A stretch of DNA of 64,000 nucleotides from Lineus longissimus (GCF_910592395.1 NC_088320.1:13144501-13208500); one strand, 5' to 3'; positions 33,768 to 45,905 are shown, numbered from the stretch's first letter. Numbers and translations: made by a program. The notes: a model not told the origin generated them from the sequence alone.

Positions 33768-34190
33768 CTAGCTACCAAAGTCGTCCTGAAACAACTTGGT
33801 CTTCAGCCGACTTTTGAAAGTGCGATTGTTTGGAGGGAGTTTCACATGTTGGGGAGACCGTTGCACGGCAGCAGAAAGTTGGAAAATGTTTGAAGATCGT
33901 GTGTGCTGTGGATTGTTCTCTGGTCGTAGTATCCCATCGAAATACTTTGGTGGAGGTCCGTTTAAAACCTTGTATGCCAAAAGAAACGCCTTGTGTGAGA
34001 TCCTGCATTTTACCGGCAGCAGGTGTAACTCTTTGAGCACAGGTTTTATGTGCTCAAATTTCCGCCGGCGGCAAACTCTCCTGGCAGCCCAATTTCGAAT
34101 GCGCTTAAGTGAAATAGTACTTTTCGGAAGACCGTACAGAATACCATTTAAACATAGGTTACCGAGGATGCTCTTTCAGAATTTGTGATG
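33768..34190 (-). pseudogene. CR1/L2-like LINE ORF2, C-terminal fragment
   Basis: The minus-strand frame reads NLCLNGILYGLPKST, then FEHIKPVLKELHLLPVKCRI, SHKAFLLAYKVLNG and FKSRLKTKLFQDDFGS before a stop. This order matches the C-terminal region of CR1/L2 reverse-transcriptase proteins (HITPVLKELHWLPV, YKALNG, FKSxLKTxLF). The stretch that should contain the AAPxLWNxLP motif is disturbed, indicating frameshifts. It is a 5'-truncated dead copy. Confidence 0.75.
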
Positions 34191-34770
34191 TTCAGCTGAC
34201 TCCCCCGGAGAATCAATGACTGATTTTCCGAATCTTAACGAGCAATGGCTCGGGAGTTGGGTTTGTTCCGAACAATGGGTCACTGATTTTTCTCTGTCTT
34301 TGATGGTTGAGGCAAGACCAAGATAAATTGAGGTTTGCGTCAATATCCGAGTGGCACCGACGGCAAATAATGTTTGGGCAGCAAACGAACGACTCGGCTA
34401 AACATATCGGCTGCAGCTCTCACTAAAGATGTTGTTCTCTGTGATTCAGCATCTATATCACTTGAAGCAAGATATCACAATTAAAGGAAAGTTTCCAGCG
34501 CATAGTGCTAGAGTTTATTACCACCAGGGACTCCAGGTAGTCGCGATGGCCGCTCCTGCCGATATGATCTTCTCAACGCCTCGAAATGTGTATGTCTATC
34601 GCCTGAACAAGACAATGTCTTCTTATATACTGACTAGGCATTTCACTGTAAAAAAGCTAGTCCTCATATCTGGTGAGTATAGGAATAGTTTTGTAGGAAT
34701 AAGTAATACAGGAGCTAACTGGTTTGTGTCGGAACGGAAGACTGTCAAAATCACCATATTTGAACTTGAA

Positions 34771-35940
34771 GGTAATAATAATAATAATAATAATAATTTA
34801 TTTGATTTAAAGTGCTAAAATAATGGTGCATACATTTTCTAAGCACTGTACATAATATTAAATGAGTACATTAAAAGTGGTGATTTCATGAGGATAAAAA
34901 ACAGTTTAAAAACATCCGGAAAATATCAATATTTAAAACATGTATGGCCTACTCTGAATATGTTAGGATAAAAAGATGAGTTTTGAGTTTACTCTTAAAA
35001 GTGTTTAGCACAGTGACATCACGTAACCAGCTTGGAAGGGCGTTCCACAGCCCCGCGGCCCGGACACACAGAGATCGATCCCCGAAGACCCCATTTGAAC
35101 GTGGGATGGCAAGGAGCCAAGGGTCATCCGAGGACCGAAGTCTGCGGCCGGGCGCACGGAGACTGAGAAGTTCCTTCATATACTGTGGGCTCTCCTCATG
35201 ATGGATGACCTTGTGGGTTGTGAGAAGAACTTTGTAGTCGATACGTGATGTCACCGGCAACCAATGAAGAGATTTTAAAATAGGGGTTATGTGCTCTCTC
35301 TTTTTGGACCTGGTTAAGAGGCGAGCACTAGCATTTTGTGCTTTTTGAAGGCGCTGGATTTCACAGCCCGGTAATCCGAGCAAAAGACCGTTTTGGAAAT
35401 CCAGGCGAGATGTTATTAGCGCATTTATTACTCTGGCACAGGTGGTATTGTCCAGGTATCGTCTGATCTTTGCTATTCTATGGATCTGATAGTAAACCCC
35501 CCTCACCACTTGGGACACCTGTTGTGACATAGACATGTTTGCATCAAAAACAGCACCAAGATTTCGAACCTGAGATGAGGGAGTAACAGAGGATGATCCG
35601 ATCTGGATTGAAGGAAGTGGCTCAAGTCTTGACAGCTTTCTCTTCGACGCAATGATGAGGAATTCAGTTTTATCATCATTGCCCTTCAAGTGATTGGGGC
35701 CAAGCCACTCCCGAACATCTGCTACACATGATTCAGCCTTTTTAATGGCAAGGCGGAGCCCTTCTGGTGTGACATCGAACGTATCATATAATTGTATGTC
35801 GTCCGCGAAGCCATGACGACACATGTCATGATTTTCAATGATTGCCGCAAGGGGTTTGATGTATATAGAGAAGAGTATATTGCCAAGCACGGAGCCCTGT
35901 GGCACCCCAGAGAGGAGAGGCATTTTGTCAGACTTTTGCC
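34771..35940 (-). mobile_element. 5'-truncated CR1/L2-like LINE insertion with ATT-repeat tail
   Basis: A 1,170-bp minus-strand insertion is flanked by the direct repeat CTTGAA (34765-34770 and 35941-35946). Its 3' end is an ATT trinucleotide tract (seen on the plus strand as GGTAATAATAATAATAA), as in CR1/L2-type elements. The 5' end is truncated within the reverse transcriptase. Confidence 0.85.
34949..35940 (-). pseudogene. CR1/L2-like reverse transcriptase, C-terminal half
   Basis: About 330 codons are open without a stop. Visible motifs in order: SGVPQGSVLG (RT block 4), the catalytic box FADDIQLYDT (FADD in place of the usual YADD), FLIIASKRK, LGAVFDANMSM, then the thumb/C-terminal HITPILKSLHWLPV and WNALPSWLRDV, ending in FKSKLKTHLFIL. 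Endonuclease and RT palm N-terminus are absent through 5' truncation, so it cannot move alone, but the open frame suggests a recent insertion. Confidence 0.85.
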
Positions 35941-36233
35941 CTTGAACGAGGTAACATACGGAAACTAAAAATCCCTTATAATGAATTTAAGACGCGTCTT
36001 GTGAGTGGGCGTAAACGTTTTCGGTGGTTAAGAGTGGCGACATGCGGAGAAAATGTTTTCTTAGAGCTAACTTATGCGACGAAACGAAGATATGGCAACA
36101 GCAAGACGAACGGACCCATCGCTGTCTCACTGTCATTTCTACACTGGTTCAAGATACAAGACTGTGGACTTTTCTTCAAGCTTAAACATGTAAAGAACTT
36201 GGGTTCAGCAGGACAGCGTCAAAAGGCAGGGCA

Positions 36234-36676
36234 GTAGACAATGATCTCGTTAAAACTAAGAACAAATTAATTAGTAGCGGGAGTGGCCAAATGAGGTTGC
36301 TGATGTCCTTCACCGCCAAACATGACACGTCATATGCTATCCTTCCAACCAAAGCTGGTGAATTCGTTAGCTGGCCAAGGGGGAATAGGGGCCAGCATAT
36401 ACCTTTAGTCGCGAAGATCTATAGCAAAATAGTTTAATAAAAGGTGAATAAGCAATGGAAAACATTCGGAATTCGTTCCAGAGTGGTAAGTTAGGTTAAA
36501 AAAAACTATTTTTCATATTTTGACAAAGTGTTGTGAATATTACGCGTTGTACTTCGAGTGTTCCACCACTTATAATACTGGTAGAGAAAAAGACGTCAGG
36601 GCCACGGGAGGTTGTTTCCACTACCATACCAGGGAGAAAGACAATTGAGGCTAGGATCCCACGGAAGGTTGTTTCC
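36234..36676 (+). repeat. Dispersed repeat, copy B (copy A at 188-629)
   Basis: High-identity copy in direct orientation. The ORF tail ends at the same stop region (IYSKIV in place of IYSKRV). The right end passes at once into copy 2 of the segmental duplication, showing that the two repeats were adjacent before or became so during rearrangement. Confidence 0.8.
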
Positions 36677-38896
36677 ACTACCAGTGAAAAAAGAAAACGA
36701 TCGTGACCATTGGCCCAGGGAAGGGTGTTTCATCTCTACCAGTGACACACTGATGTTTTGGGAATCCCCATTTCTTGCTACACAAGAGTTGAATACAATG
36801 TACTGGCTTTGTTTGGAGGAAAATCTTCAATGTACTGGCTTTGTTTGGAGGAAAATCTTCCATTTCTAGTAGAACTTCGGTGGCTTAACACTCATCTCTC
36901 ACAATAAATTGCAGAAAAATGGTTGCTTACTGATATATCAGTAAGCAAAAGTTTCCGTCCACGGATAGCTGATGGATGGAACGTTCATGGGACTTCCGTG
37001 GTAGATTCTATGCTGTGAGTTCCATCATAGTTCCACTAGAAAGAAAAGAAATAAAATCTTTTTAACCCATATTTATTATATTAAACTTAATGTGCATTTT
37101 ACACCATACCTTACAATAATGTTTTCATCTTATTTACAATCATTTCATTTACACGTTAATTACAATTACAATTAAATTTACCCATTTAATTACAATCAAT
37201 TTATTTACATTTGAATGAAAAAAAATTGCCCCTTATTTGCAATCATTTTACTTTACAATTACTTACAATTAATCCCTTCTATACAATTAACCCCCGTATT
37301 AACATGTTACAATCAACGGATTCCCCACCCGCTTTACAATTATTTACAATTAATCCCTTCTATTCAATTAACCCCCATAATTACATGTTACAATCAATGG
37401 CTTTCCCCACCCGCTTATCGTCTATCTCCAACAGCTTGGCCCAGCTGTCGGGGCTATACACAGCTAGGCACCTGTAATTTGTATAGCCACGCCAAAAGTC
37501 TTTCTCCTCTGGCTCTGCTGGGCCCTCATCTCGACGGAACAGCTTGACGCTGTAGGCAAATGAGCGCTGCAATGCAAATGGCGAGCGATTAATAAGAATG
37601 CAATATCACAGGGTATGGCTGTTTGTCTGGTCAAAATAAAGTAGTGATGAATAGTCTAATTTTGGCCATCTCCATGTACATGAGGGGTGCACTTGCAATC
37701 TGCAGATACATGTTCGCTGCTAACTGAATACATGTAATGAAACATATATCGTAACTCTATGGCAGGTCCATGACAAGCACATATCACACTGTTGGATGAA
37801 CCATGTATCATGTACCGGCCGGCATGGCCATGGGATGTACTCCCTTGGGGTTTCCATTTAGCTGTTGAATAGAAATATACACTTACAGTAAATCTATCAA
37901 GCAGAACAGGTCAGATCAATCAAGATCAGATATGTTTATATCGGATAAGTTTAGATTTATGTTAATGGGCAGGGTGAATAATATCAAAACTCCAGCCCAA
38001 CAACGCAGACAGCACTCATCAGATAATCCTATTCAACATAATCACGATGAGCAGTATATTGTCAGTTGAGTGGAAATGTTGATGTTGATGTGCATGTGAT
38101 TGTACCAGGTTACATAAGACTGGTCAAGCGACTTAAGCACTTAATACACTGCTGCTAATAGGCTAATAGCGACCTATATGTAAGTTACCCTGGGACTCTA
38201 ATAATTGATTCTCATAAGTTTTGGGGCCATTAATTAATAACTTAAGATCGTTTAGTGAACACCCTGGGGTGAACACTCAATGTTAATCATGTGTATGTTC
38301 CATACTGTGTGAATTTCGTTTATTGATTTCGATTGCTATAGCTTGGCCGAAAGACAAGGTAACTGTATTCTGGATGGACCCAGGCAGATGCATACAAATT
38401 AGAGAAATGACCTTTCTCTTCAGGTCACTCCCGTACTGAGTAAACCTATCTTTCTTGTGACTGTAGCACGCCTGGATAATGTGCGGATCTGTAGAATCAA
38501 AGCCGTGCGTATTCAGCAGCGATGTTTTTTATTTTATCCTTGAAAGAGAAACGACATGGTGAAAGGTGAATCATATTTAAAACACTAGTGACTATGCAGT
38601 ACACATGTTCCGTCAACTAGTATTTAGAATGACTTCAGTCAATAGCTAGGCTTGGATCAGGCCTTCGGACACCGTGGCCGTGGTGGTAACAGAAAGATCA
38701 TCATGGCCTTATCATTGCCATGTTTTACAAAAAGTGTTTAACGAGTTGTTATTCTGATTGGTTGTGATTGTTGTCCTTGATTATGAGGCCTACCACTGAA
38801 CACCTAGCATGATTTGAAATGTTTGCATGGCGTGGGATCATCAGTTTATGGTTACTAACTATTGTAATTCAAAACTTGACTTTCTGCTAGCAATTG
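36677..38896. repeat. Segmental duplication, copy 2 (empty site for the Tigger element)
   Basis: It matches 21003-22357 and 25555-26480. Differences include a short tandem duplication of AATGTACTGGCTTTGTTTGG at about 36800-36850, loss of the hairpin interior near 36965 and small indels. The junction GATTTATGTTAATGGG around 37958 is the uninterrupted target of the transposon in copy 1. The ORF-like exon recurs at 37381-37563. Confidence 0.85.
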
Positions 38897-39378
38897 GCAG
38901 TTGTCTGGCATGCATACGTCAAGGAAAATGACTTTTTTAGCCAACAGTCATATGGTTCCTGCAAATAGATATGTAAATGTAAGAAAATAAACGTAACCAT
39001 TCATAAAGGCCTTAGTTGAAGTTGCACAAACTGCCACAATGATATGTATAGAGAATATGTCCATACCTGTCAGTCAAAGTCCATTATCACCCCTGCCGTT
39101 TTCCGGTGTAGAAGTTTAAAATGTCCTATAATTTGGATAGAATGTCCGGGGAACAAAGGTTTCTATTATGCGCTTCAGTCTCTGAGCTACAATAGACCCG
39201 GACACTTTTTCCAGGGGACTTTTTTTACTTCTTCACCAGCTACATAGATCTCATTACCGTCTGCGCTAATGACCCTGATATTCATAATATCCCTAGTTTC
39301 TTAGATCATGAGATAAAATTACAATGTATTCAGATTAAGAATTCTTCTTCAATAGTTATTGAACCTCACCATTATAAC
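38897..39378. other. Start of about 7 kb present only in copy 2 of the duplication
   Basis: At 38896 similarity to copy 1 stops and resumes at about 45916. The left part holds member 2 of the dispersed repeat (39103-39240, starting CCGGTGTAGAAGTTTAAAATG) and otherwise no signal. I found no inverted ends or clear target duplication for the whole 7 kb, so it could be an insertion here or a deletion in copy 1. Confidence 0.5.
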
Positions 39379-40800
39379 TCACTCGGTTACTTTGAATGAT
39401 TTTGATAACATCTTCTTCAGAGATGCGATTTCTCTTGTCATGGCATCCATCTGATTAGCCATTTTGTTATTGGCCGCCTTCTGGTGGTCAGAAGCCTTTC
39501 TTAAGTACGCCAACTCTTTGACTGAAGTCAAGCAGAGACAGCATGTATCAAATGTATAGAAAATTGGTTTAATTGCTTTATATGTTGGCCACGTTTAATA
39601 AACATGTTCGAGGACCTCACTACACATATATAAGTATATCTGAAGTGTGAGAAGAAAATGATAAAAGAAGAGTCGATTATCAGGGGCGGAGCGTGATGTC
39701 GCAGCAGGGGTGGGGGGGGGGGGGGGGGGGGTCGCCCGTTTTGCAAAATGCGAGCGCCGAAGGCGCAAAACCCTGCGAACGCGAGACCGAGCAATTCAAA
39801 TAGCATTCTGCGATTATATACCATGGAGAGCGCGGGAACGATCCTATGTCGTCACCAGTATCCCGGATGTCGCACATTACTGATTTAGTCTCTGTCGCCC
39901 TACATAAATTAGGGTTGAGAGGAGTCTCTTAGTCTTAGCCTAGGTAAATGTTCCCGAAATAAATAAACCCGCCGTTTCAGGTGACTACAGCGTATTGTCA
40001 ATACTAGTCTACTGTACCCGTGGCCGCCATCAATCAATACATTTAATTCAAACCTTCTTTTCACAATTTGATTCCGAACAAAAATCGCTCACCAAGCTGT
40101 GTGTAAACGCGCAAAAGCTTTTGACTGAAGTGACAGGGCTCGAGACGTCGCATTGTGACGTCATGACGTCAGCAGACCCATTCTGACGTCAGAGCCGTGA
40201 CGCGATCAGGCTGTGTCGGGAGTGACGTCGCCCGTGACGCGCATGACGCGAATTTAAAATCGCCGCGCGGGCAAGCTGAATAACGTTAGATAAAAACAAT
40301 AAACGGCGTTATGATCGGATTGTTAGTTGTAAATTCAAAAATCGGGCTTCGTAAGGACATTTTCGGGACCCGTTAAATGCTACATGCAAAATCTGGGGTC
40401 GCTCAGCCATTCGGTCTGGGAGATATGAGCGCACAAACACACAAACTTTTCTCGAATTTAGTAAGGATTAGAGATTGGAGGACCCAGCTATCTTCTTCTT
40501 CTTCTCGATCGCTCTAGACAGTCAAGTCCGATCTTCTGATGTATTCTATGGTGTGAACATTATGATATTTTATTTTATAAACTTACGGATTTCGGCCAAC
40601 TGCCCAGAACGTCCATCTGCTCTTGAACTTGTGCTGGGCAACACTACATTTCGATGTCTGCTTTGCGGGGGTGAAGGCGACCGAACAGCAACTTCTTCAT
40701 CGAATAGTTCCTGGCTTCCGGCTTCTGCAGGCACCGACTCTTCTTGTGACACATGTAAAGTTACAGAGTGATAATTGGACACGTTCTGACGAAACATTAT
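39379..40800 (-). CDS. C-terminal exons of an unrecognised coiled-coil protein
   Basis: Exon 40800-40587 (acceptor CACCATGCAG, donor GTAAGTTT) encodes IMFRQNVSNYHS and a Ser/Pro/Glu-rich stretch ending LAEI. Exon 39521-39379 (acceptor TGACTTCAG) joins in phase and encodes KELAYLRKASDHQKAANN and a heptad-like helix ending KSFKVTE before TGA. The C-terminal helix resembles those of Myb/SANT-like proteins that accompany Harbinger transposases, but no DNA-binding domain is visible. A possible first exon lies at 45905. Host gene and transposon ORF are both possible. Confidence 0.5.
39712..39731 (+). repeat. Poly-G tract (20 G)
   Basis: An uninterrupted run of 20 G. Similar long G runs occur at 53327-53364 (two runs), 54952-54963 and about 62955-62970. 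They are potential G-quadruplex sites and also typical places of sequencing-length error. Confidence 0.85.
40140..40250. promoter_or_regulatory. Cluster of CRE-like TGACGTCA motifs
   Basis: Within 110 bases there are three perfect TGACGTCA palindromes (40156-40163, 40164-40171 back to back, 40184-40191), TGACGTCG at 40223 and three TGACGCG half-site variants (about 40198, 40235, 40244). The palindrome is the binding site of CREB/ATF-type bZIP factors. It lies in the intron of the coiled-coil gene. Confidence 0.55.
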
Positions 40801-41006
40801 CTGCATGGTGGGTAATATCAAGTAATACTCAAAGATATACCGCAGGGATGTATAGCTAAAGACAGAAGTGTCTTGTATAGAAGCCCCTGGATTTCGTACT
40901 AATCTCTTATGCGAATTCAATTTTACAATTGGTGCCCCACGGAATGTCGCATGTCGGCATTGTTTAGCGGGAAACCACATTGTTGGCCACAAACAGGGAC
41001 TGGGCC

Positions 41007-41150
41007 GGTGTAGAAGTTTAAAATGTCCTAGGATGAAATGTCCGGAAACAAAGGATTCTACTATGCGCTGAGCTGTTGACGGCCATGGCCTCTATAGAAC
41101 CATATGCAATAATCTGTCTGAATACAACAGGCCCGGACTCATCCCGTGGT
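41007..41150. repeat. Dispersed repeat of about 150 bp, member 3
   Basis: GCCGGTGTAGAAGTTTAAAATG and downstream TGAGCTGTTGACGGCC parallel the copies at 30513 and 39103. Between 41150 and 41570 I see nothing further. Confidence 0.6.
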
Positions 41151-41570
41151 AAGAATATTAAGCTGTAAAATCGTAAGCCGAGCAAACGCCAAGGTAGAGA
41201 TTATCTAAAGAATCCGGACCAGGCCATCATAATCCTGGGATACTAGTTTAAGAAACATTTTCATGATGTCATCAATACGCGGTTTGTTTTGCCCATTATA
41301 TATTGCGTTTTCACGCCTTTGTTACAAATGTATCTATATATCAATGGATATTCGAGACTCAGTCCTGGACGAAGTTGCAAGCATTAAAGCTGAACTGCAT
41401 GCACAAAACCAGAGCACTCTATGCGGCAAAAGTAAGAAATTCAAACGACTGAAAGGCCCTTCTGAATACGGCCTGAAACATGATAGACCTGCAATGCTTC
41501 GATGCGCTTGATTTCACAAACCGATGCAGACCTTCGCAGAGAATTCTGGAAGGAAAAAAAAAGATCCTCT

Positions 41571-41648
41571 CATCGGGACTCGAACTCGAGACCTCTGGTT
41601 TTATTTGCCAACACTCTTATCCTCAAGGCCACTGAGCTGCCTGAAACG
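41571..41648 (-). tRNA. tRNA-like sequence, probably a SINE head
   Basis: On the minus strand an A-box-like GGCAGCTCAGTGG is followed about 45 bases later by the B-box GAGTTCGAGTCCC. The sequence does not fold into a convincing acceptor stem, so it is more likely a tRNA-derived SINE or tRNA pseudogene than a functional tRNA. Confidence 0.45.
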
Positions 41649-41936
41649 CAGGTCGTTTTATACGATTTTATAGAAAGTGCAAGCATTTGTGTGTAATCTT
41701 TGTTCAACATCTATGAGCGGCTTCCAGTGGGCAACTGCAGGAAGAAAGTCATTTTTTCTTTGCTGTGCGTGATTATGTATGTGGAGTCTACTCTTTCTCT
41801 TAGCAATGTTCACCTTTGTCTTGGTATCTTCTTCTATTACATGTACTTGAGAAAATTTCTGGTTCATCTCTCAAAAATAAAGCATAATCGCCATTCATAT
41901 AAGATATTTTTTTTCCTGGCAGCAGTTCACAAGAAA

Positions 41937-42008
41937 GCCCCCCTAGCTTAGACGGTTAGAGCATTCGTATTCTGAGCCCGAGTTCCCGGATTCGAATCCC
42001 GGGAGAAG
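41937..42008 (+). tRNA. tRNA-like sequence or tRNA pseudogene
   Basis: The A-box TAGCTTAGACGGTTAGAGC and B-box GGATTCGAATCCC sit at tRNA spacing, with a strong T-arm-like hairpin (CCCGG/CCGGG) carrying an enlarged loop. The acceptor stem does not pair. It points toward the minus-strand tRNA-like sequence at 41571, with 290 bases between. Confidence 0.45.
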
Positions 42009-43082
42009 ACTTTGATTTCAAAAGACCTATTCATTGTTTTTCATTATTCCCTCGATACTAATCGATATGTGCTACGATTAAACGGCTTCAATTTTTTTCG
42101 AATGTGTGCGTCTATATGCGTATAGTATATTGCATATCTAACTAATTGGTATTGAACCTCACGTAGACCTGTCGAGCTGAGCTTGTGTATGTAATATATC
42201 GCAGGTGTAGGTCAAGGAAATCCTGGCCATTTTAAGGTGGATGGCTCTATTGATAAAGTATTTGTTTACCGTAATCTGCGCAGACAATGTAAGTAAAGTC
42301 TACCAGTGTTGTATTTTCTACAATCCATAAGATATCCAAGTCGATGAGAAGTAAGTACTGATTGTTGACAAATTGAGAAGGAAATATGTCTGAGGTGTTT
42401 TTTTTCTTTCAACAGGAACTTATTGGCGCTTTAGCTCTCTTCGATGTGTTGCTATTTTCACGCATAAGTTGGTGGTAGTTTTTTTGGGTTTAAGCAAAGG
42501 ATATTTGTTTGTGATGATCAAGATCGAACCTTGTGGTGACGGCGAAGAGTCAACACTGATGACAAATTCATACATTCTGGTCGAGAGGCAAGACCACTTT
42601 GTAATTCAAGTGTAATATTCGATTGTTTTTTGTCCTGTTCTTGATAAAGTTCGAAACATATATATCACCCTGGCGAATCAGCGTCCGAACGGACACTCTC
42701 TTTCCCCACGGGATATCGATCTAATTTGTAGACAAAAAGAGTCAAGTTTTAACAGAGTTTTAAAAGAGGAATTTAAATTGTGCCGAAAGGATTTAATGCA
42801 CTTTTGTTCTGATAGTCCTCGATCTTCTTCATGTAGTCATAATAATTCGAACAGGAAAACAATTGAGATGTCTCTGAAAGCTTGCGAATTAGTGGTTTTC
42901 ATTTTCTTGAAATGTTTCGACACATGTTCAGAGGATGTCCTTACTTGTAATTACCAGGTAGAACAAAACTGGCATGTTCATACTACAACCATTTGATCAG
43001 ATGCCAAGACGATATCGAGGTATACAAATAAATCAAATCTGATACAAATTGCGACATTTCAGACATGGCAAAACGGTTTATG
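42009..43082. other. Stretch without a recognised gene
   Basis: AT-rich DNA. The 72-codon plus-strand ORF at 42778-42996 has no recognisable domain. No terminal repeats were found. Confidence 0.4.
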
Positions 43083-44203
43083 CCACATTCGCCTTAGCCT
43101 TTTTTGCCTAATCCACATTCGCCTAAAAAATTCCACATTCGCCTATTCCACTTTCGCCTAATTCCCCATTCGCCTATTCCTTTTTCGCCTAATTCCTTTT
43201 TCGCCTAATTCCATATTCGCCTAACAGGTACCACCCCTATCACTTGGACCCTTCCAGTCAGAGGGGTTAAGATTCCTGTGCCAGGTGTTGGGGTTGGGGG
43301 AGGGATTTTGAGCTATACGGTAGACTCTTTTTTTTTTAAATCACCAGCTCATTATTTTCATAATCGAGTCCCAAGGTATAGACTATTGGGGAGTAGAATT
43401 TTTAAGTGATGCGGGTATCTCTGAATATCAGGTCCTGTTACTAAGGGGTTGCCCTAATTTTTTTTTTTTTTTTGGGGGTTAGTGGATGGGGCTCGGAGGG
43501 TTTATTGCTAATAAATAATGCTTTTCAACCCAGAAAAAAGAAGTGTGCGCATTAATGTACAATTCATAATCTTTCTGACATCAATCAAATCAAGATATAT
43601 GATCGATTCCATCTCAGTTTGTTCAGACAGGTGAAAGCATCAGTAAAAGCATCAGCACAAATTATGTAAGACAAAAAAATAATTTATGATTCATCATTTA
43701 TTCAAAGGGTGGAAAAGCTGTCAACCCAAGCTAAGACCACTTAAATTGAGTGATGGCCTTTGGAAAAGGAATGGTCCGTTTTATGGATAACCCAAGCTAA
43801 GATCACTGAACCAAGGAAATGGCTTTTTGAAAATGAATGGGCCATATCATGAGTCAGAATATTCCATAACCCAAGCTAAGATCACTGACCATAAGAGATT
43901 GCATTTTGGAATGACGAATTTTATGTGCCACGGGGGGGGGTTAGGTATATGCCAAAATTAGGCAAATATGGAATAGGCGAAAAAGGATTAGGCGAGAAAA
44001 GAATTAGGCGAAAATGGAATTAGGCGAAATGGGAATTAGGCGAATGTGGATTAGGCGAAAAAGGAATTAGGCGAAAATGGAATTAGTCGAAAGTGGAATT
44101 AGGCGAATGTGGATTAGGTGAAAAAGGATTAGGCGAGAAAGGAATTCGGCTAAAAAGGTTTAGGCGAATGTGGATTAGGCGAATGTGGATTAGGCGAATG
44201 TGG
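43083..44203. mobile_element. Foldback-type element with arms of TTCGCCTA / TAGGCGAA subrepeats
   Basis: The left arm (43083-43225) is a run of about 15-base units ending in TTCGCCTA; the right arm (43960-44203) is the inverted counterpart, built from units such as ATTAGGCGAAAATGGA. Outermost units CCACATTCGCC and GGCGAATGTGG mirror each other. The 730-bp middle contains three imperfect copies of ACCCAAGCTAAGATCACT and no ORF. Long inverted arms of short direct subrepeats are the hallmark of foldback elements. Confidence 0.75.
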
Positions 44204-45500
44204 AAGATACCGGCAAAACAATTTTATTCGATTGTTTTGTTGTGGTAACGTCATCGCGTCATTCACGTCATTGCGACGCAAGGCGCACTTTGGGTCTTGG
44301 ATTTTCGGGAATGAAATTTGCGCTGATTCGAGCTACAAATCCCTCAAAAATCGTATTGGTGGTATGTGATAAACAGAAAACGACAACCACTCGTTTGGTT
44401 GTCTTATTGTATATAACTAATTTTCACCACTTTTTGGATAAATTCACACACACACCGAAATTATTGGCATGTGACACGGCAAGTGACCAGACCTCCTTTG
44501 TTAACGGTGCTTGACGCGAAATCCGATGATACTGAATAGCAGGACGGGGCATTTAACCACACTTCATTGGGCTGAGCATGGTTAGAAGTTGGTTGTTTAA
44601 TTGTATTTTCATAGTTTTGATAAGTCTTAAGTGTCGCTGTTTGGGTGTGGGGTGGACCCAATGCAGAAAGTGAGCAAAGCGACACCTAAAGCTAAAGAGG
44701 CCACGATGAAAATCGTAAGCCATTGCGCACAAGGTGTTTATTTCTATTACATGTTCCCCAGTAGACTCTTTTCTCCAAGTCACTTGGCTCTCTTTCTGAT
44801 ATTCATATTGGATTTTATTTTTATTTTTTTACAGGAAGTTAAATTGTCCACCACCGCATATTTCTTCAATATGCAAATGTTAATGTTAACTATTTTGACA
44901 TACTATATTCAACATTCATTTACTGTGCTAAGAGAAGAGGAAAGCATTGGTAAACTGAAGAGAAAACATGGCACATTAGCATGAATTGATGTTTTTGTAT
45001 TCTGATATCATGATGATAAGCAATACATTTTTAAAAAATGTATCCATGCGTAACGCCGTCACCCAGTAAAATTACGTCATACCTTTAGTCGGCTTCATAG
45101 CGAAAAGTCATTGTCCTTTCTGACTGCTGTGCGAAAACTTCTGGGCAAATTTATGGCTTTTCCTAAATCAAATATTGGGACCAGAACAAATTTCCGAGTT
45201 AGGAAATTGCAAGTCAATCCAAAAAAACCTCTTCATTGCAGCCCTTAGACGATTGTTTGGGGTTTCGGTTTAGTATATGAGATATGTGTTAATGAATGTT
45301 AGCATATTCCATTGTATACATGAATAAAAAAACCTGAAGACTTCATCAAAGTTCATCCCGAAATAAGCAGTACAGAGGAGAAAATGCAAAAATCTATGTA
45401 AACGTGAAGAAGCACTGAAATCCGCCAGGAATACTTTCCTAACTGTAAAATAGTTTACGCCTTTCTCAAAGGGTTAAAGGGAAGGGCCCGCCAAAAAATG
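44204..45500. other. Stretch without a recognised gene
   Basis: Several plus-strand ORFs of about 100 codons lack domain similarity. I see no repeats or splice-bounded coding segments that hold up. Confidence 0.4.
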
Positions 45501-45699
45501 GGGAGTTTTGGACGGCCCGGTCAAAACCTTAGGCGGGAATAAGGTTTCATTGATAAATATAAGGAGTTTCAAGGCCCCCAAATTACTTGTAAGGTTCAAT
45601 AGATACTGGCCTTTCATTGGTTTACCGTTTGCGTATTATTTACATACTCTCATCTTGAAAAATATGACAATATTTACGATCACATTATTGATTTTTGCA

Positions 45700-45905
45700 A
45701 CATTTTCGGTAACGCGCCCCTTGCGGATCTGTAAGGTACCATTCGGATGCTTGAAAAATGTTAGTGGCGTGGCTCCATCTGCTACAGCTGTCACCGCGCC
45801 GGTGTTAGTCTCACGTCTTGGCGTCTGCACCACCCTTGGGGAACACCTCAATGCCGTTGGCGTACTGACGAGACCAGCGTCTCTAGAGGCTCCGACATTC
45901 GCCAT
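45700..45905 (-). CDS. Possible first exon of a minus-strand gene
   Basis: From ATG at 45905 (MANVGASRDAGLVSTP) the minus strand reads a GC-rich, Thr/Ala-rich segment down to about 45700. It abuts the breakpoint of the segmental duplication. It might be the 5' exon of the gene ending at 39379, but no donor is convincing and the domain is unknown. Confidence 0.25.

Larger units (their letters stand above)
34429..36237 (+). pseudogene. Unrecognised ORF interrupted by a LINE insertion
   Basis: Two open segments, 34429-34770 (114 codons) and 35947-36237 (96 codons plus stop), flank the LINE. Removing the LINE and one CTTGAA duplication joins them in the same frame at IFELE/RGNIRK, about 210 residues in all. 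Motifs such as NVYVYRLNKTM and FVGISNTGANWF alternate beta-strand-like stretches; the family is unknown to me. Immediately downstream, with a shift of frame, begins the repeat shared with 188-629, whose ORF has a similar character, so both may derive from one gene family. Confidence 0.5.
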
